This document shows positions 13,034 through 13,466 of a stretch of 13,466 nucleotides of DNA, one piece after another. The DNA comes from an uncultured Collinsella sp. (GTDB taxonomy: Bacteria; Actinomycetota; Coriobacteriia; Coriobacteriales; Coriobacteriaceae). The stretch is from positions 1-13,466 of the forward strand of contig CATVTM010000054.1 of NCBI GenBank assembly GCA_958346935.1, given 5' to 3'. The translations under genes were made by a program, and so were the position numbers. The notes beneath the pieces were generated by a model. The model ran no database searches. It saw only the letters and a list, made by a program, of their open reading frames with translations, and was not told the DNA's origin. How positions within the stretch are numbered: position 1 is the first letter of the stretch; each line of letters begins with the position of its first letter.

Positions 13034-13132
13034 AAGCCCGCCAGAGCGAGCAAGGTGCCTTGAAACGAGGCGGCATTGACCTTCTGGTCATGCCACCGAA
13101 GTTGAAAGGCAGATTGCCGCTCTGGCGGGCTT
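13034..13132. ncRNA. 99-nt rod-like imperfect inverted repeat (structured RNA or cruciform candidate)
   Basis: The outer 15 bp are perfect (13034-13048 with 13118-13132). Pairing continues inward: GCAA (13050) with TTGC (13114), TGCCTT (13056) with AAGGCA (13106), GG plus GGCAT and GACC (13069-13081) with GGTC, ATGCC plus CC (13086-13097), capped by a TTCT loop. Small symmetrical internal loops (GG/GA; 7 versus 8 nt) separate the stems, as in a folded RNA. No T-tract follows on either strand, so it is not a simple terminator, and it lacks the conserved boxes of integron attC sites. Strand and function are unknown. Confidence 0.5.
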
Positions 13133-13147
13133 GCAGCGTCGACCGGT

Positions 13148-13169
13148 CCGTCGTTCGTTAGAACGACGG
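13148..13169. repeat. Perfect 9-bp hairpin between two GCAGCGTCGA repeats
   Basis: CCGTCGTTC and GAACGACGG pair around GTTA. The 10-bp direct repeat GCAGCGTCGA flanks it at 13133-13142 and 13180-13189, spaced 47 bp apart. Confidence 0.55.
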
Positions 13170-13192
13170 AACCAAAGGCGCAGCGTCGAGCC

Positions 13193-13220
13193 GTTACGCG
13201 GTTTGGTAAAACCGCGTAAC
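13193..13220 (-). terminator. Perfect 12-bp hairpin directly after the partial gntR gene
   Basis: GTTACGCGGTTT (13193-13204) pairs with AAACCGCGTAAC (13209-13220) around a 4-nt loop, abutting the stop codon of the minus-strand regulator. It is placed as a 3'-end terminator but lacks a T-tract on that strand. Confidence 0.5.
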
Positions 13221-13466
13221 TTACATGACCATAACGTAGCGCGATCCCACGTAGTACTGCTTACCCATCAAAACCGGCTCGTCATCGGGACCGGTAAAGC
13301 CGGCACGCAGGTTGAGCAGCGGATCGTGCGGAGCAATGCCCAGCTCGGCCGCCTGCTCGGCGTTAGCTCGAACGGCCTCGACCGTACGGTAGCCAACCGA
13401 GACAATCGGGATTCCGCCAACACGCTCGACCTCGGCAAAAATCGACTTGTCCTCAAGATCGGCCGT
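13221..13466 (-). CDS. GntR/HutC-family regulator, C-terminal UTRA fragment (cut by window edge)
   Basis: I translated the minus strand from the window edge and found 81 residues in an uninterrupted frame to a TAA at 13221-13223; the start lies outside the window. The sequence is the end of a UTRA domain: IFAEVERVGGIPIVSVGYRT, then an AEQAAELGIAPHDPLLNLRA segment, then the hallmark DEPVLMGKQYYVGSRYVMVM, parallel to GHPLLLGRQKIVGSRYVFDI in the complete regulator at 10108-10863. The two are family members but clearly different genes. It is on the same strand as recQ and separated from it by 375 bp of palindromes, so it is probably a separate transcription unit. Its targets cannot be seen. The family call is good for a fragment of this size. 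Confidence 0.85.
   Translation of the reverse strand, partial: TADLEDKSIFAEVERVGGIPIVSVGYRTVEAVRANAEQAAELGIAPHDPLLNLRAGFTGPDDEPVLMGKQYYVGSRYVMVM

Noticed and set aside
13034..13220. Integron attC site or tRNA-like gene
   Set aside because: No GTTRRRY/RYYYAAC boxes at the ends of the rod, no integrase, and the fold is a single rod without tRNA arms or conserved T-loop.

Overview
The window reads as chromosomal DNA from a Coriobacteriia-type actinobacterium, most likely Collinsella or a close gut relative. This is inferred from the GC-rich, strongly third-position-biased coding sequence, the gene families present (PreP-like protease, MetA, L-hydroxyacid dehydrogenase, RecQ, HutC-type GntR regulators) and several families of short palindromic intergenic repeats. 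It cannot be proven without a database search. I see no rRNA, tRNA, CRISPR array or intact insertion sequence.

Left part (1-4450): a repeat-rich leader precedes a large M16C zinc metalloprotease of the presequence-protease type (369-3413, +), closed by a clear intrinsic terminator. Two related inverted-repeat elements (3506-3646) follow. Next is an AT-richer island with a HicA/HicB toxin-antitoxin pair (3806-4391, +), whose upstream region has two possible promoters, an SOS-box-like palindrome and a second perfect palindrome on the proximal -10.

Middle part (4450-8950): 5-formyltetrahydrofolate cyclo-ligase (4513-5109, +) converges on an AbiEi-like protein with a nuclease-like C-terminus (5329-6291, -). 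That gene is bracketed by two directly oriented copies of a composite repeat (5134-5301 and 6589-6703). MetA homoserine O-acyltransferase (6747-7673, -; Glu111 predicts acetyl-CoA use) is divergent from an L-2-hydroxyacid dehydrogenase of the lactate/hydroxyisocaproate family (7885-8862, +), which ends in a strong terminator.

Right part (8950-13466, all -): recQ (10866-12845), a HutC-type GntR regulator (10108-10863, 2 bp after recQ) and a SIS-domain sugar-phosphate deglycase resembling FrlB (8995-9963) form one transcriptional direction. Two matching 19-bp sites 62 bp apart flank a good promoter between gntR and the SIS gene, so the regulator probably controls the SIS gene. Upstream of recQ lie a 375-bp region of palindromes, including a 99-nt rod-like inverted repeat, and the C-terminal end of another HutC-type GntR regulator cut by the window edge.

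The gene content is mostly ordinary housekeeping. The unusual material is intergenic: three blocks of a TCCACGCTC-based repeat, paired GTCTC...GTAACA palindromes, the rod element, and the stacked operators of hicAB and the SIS gene.
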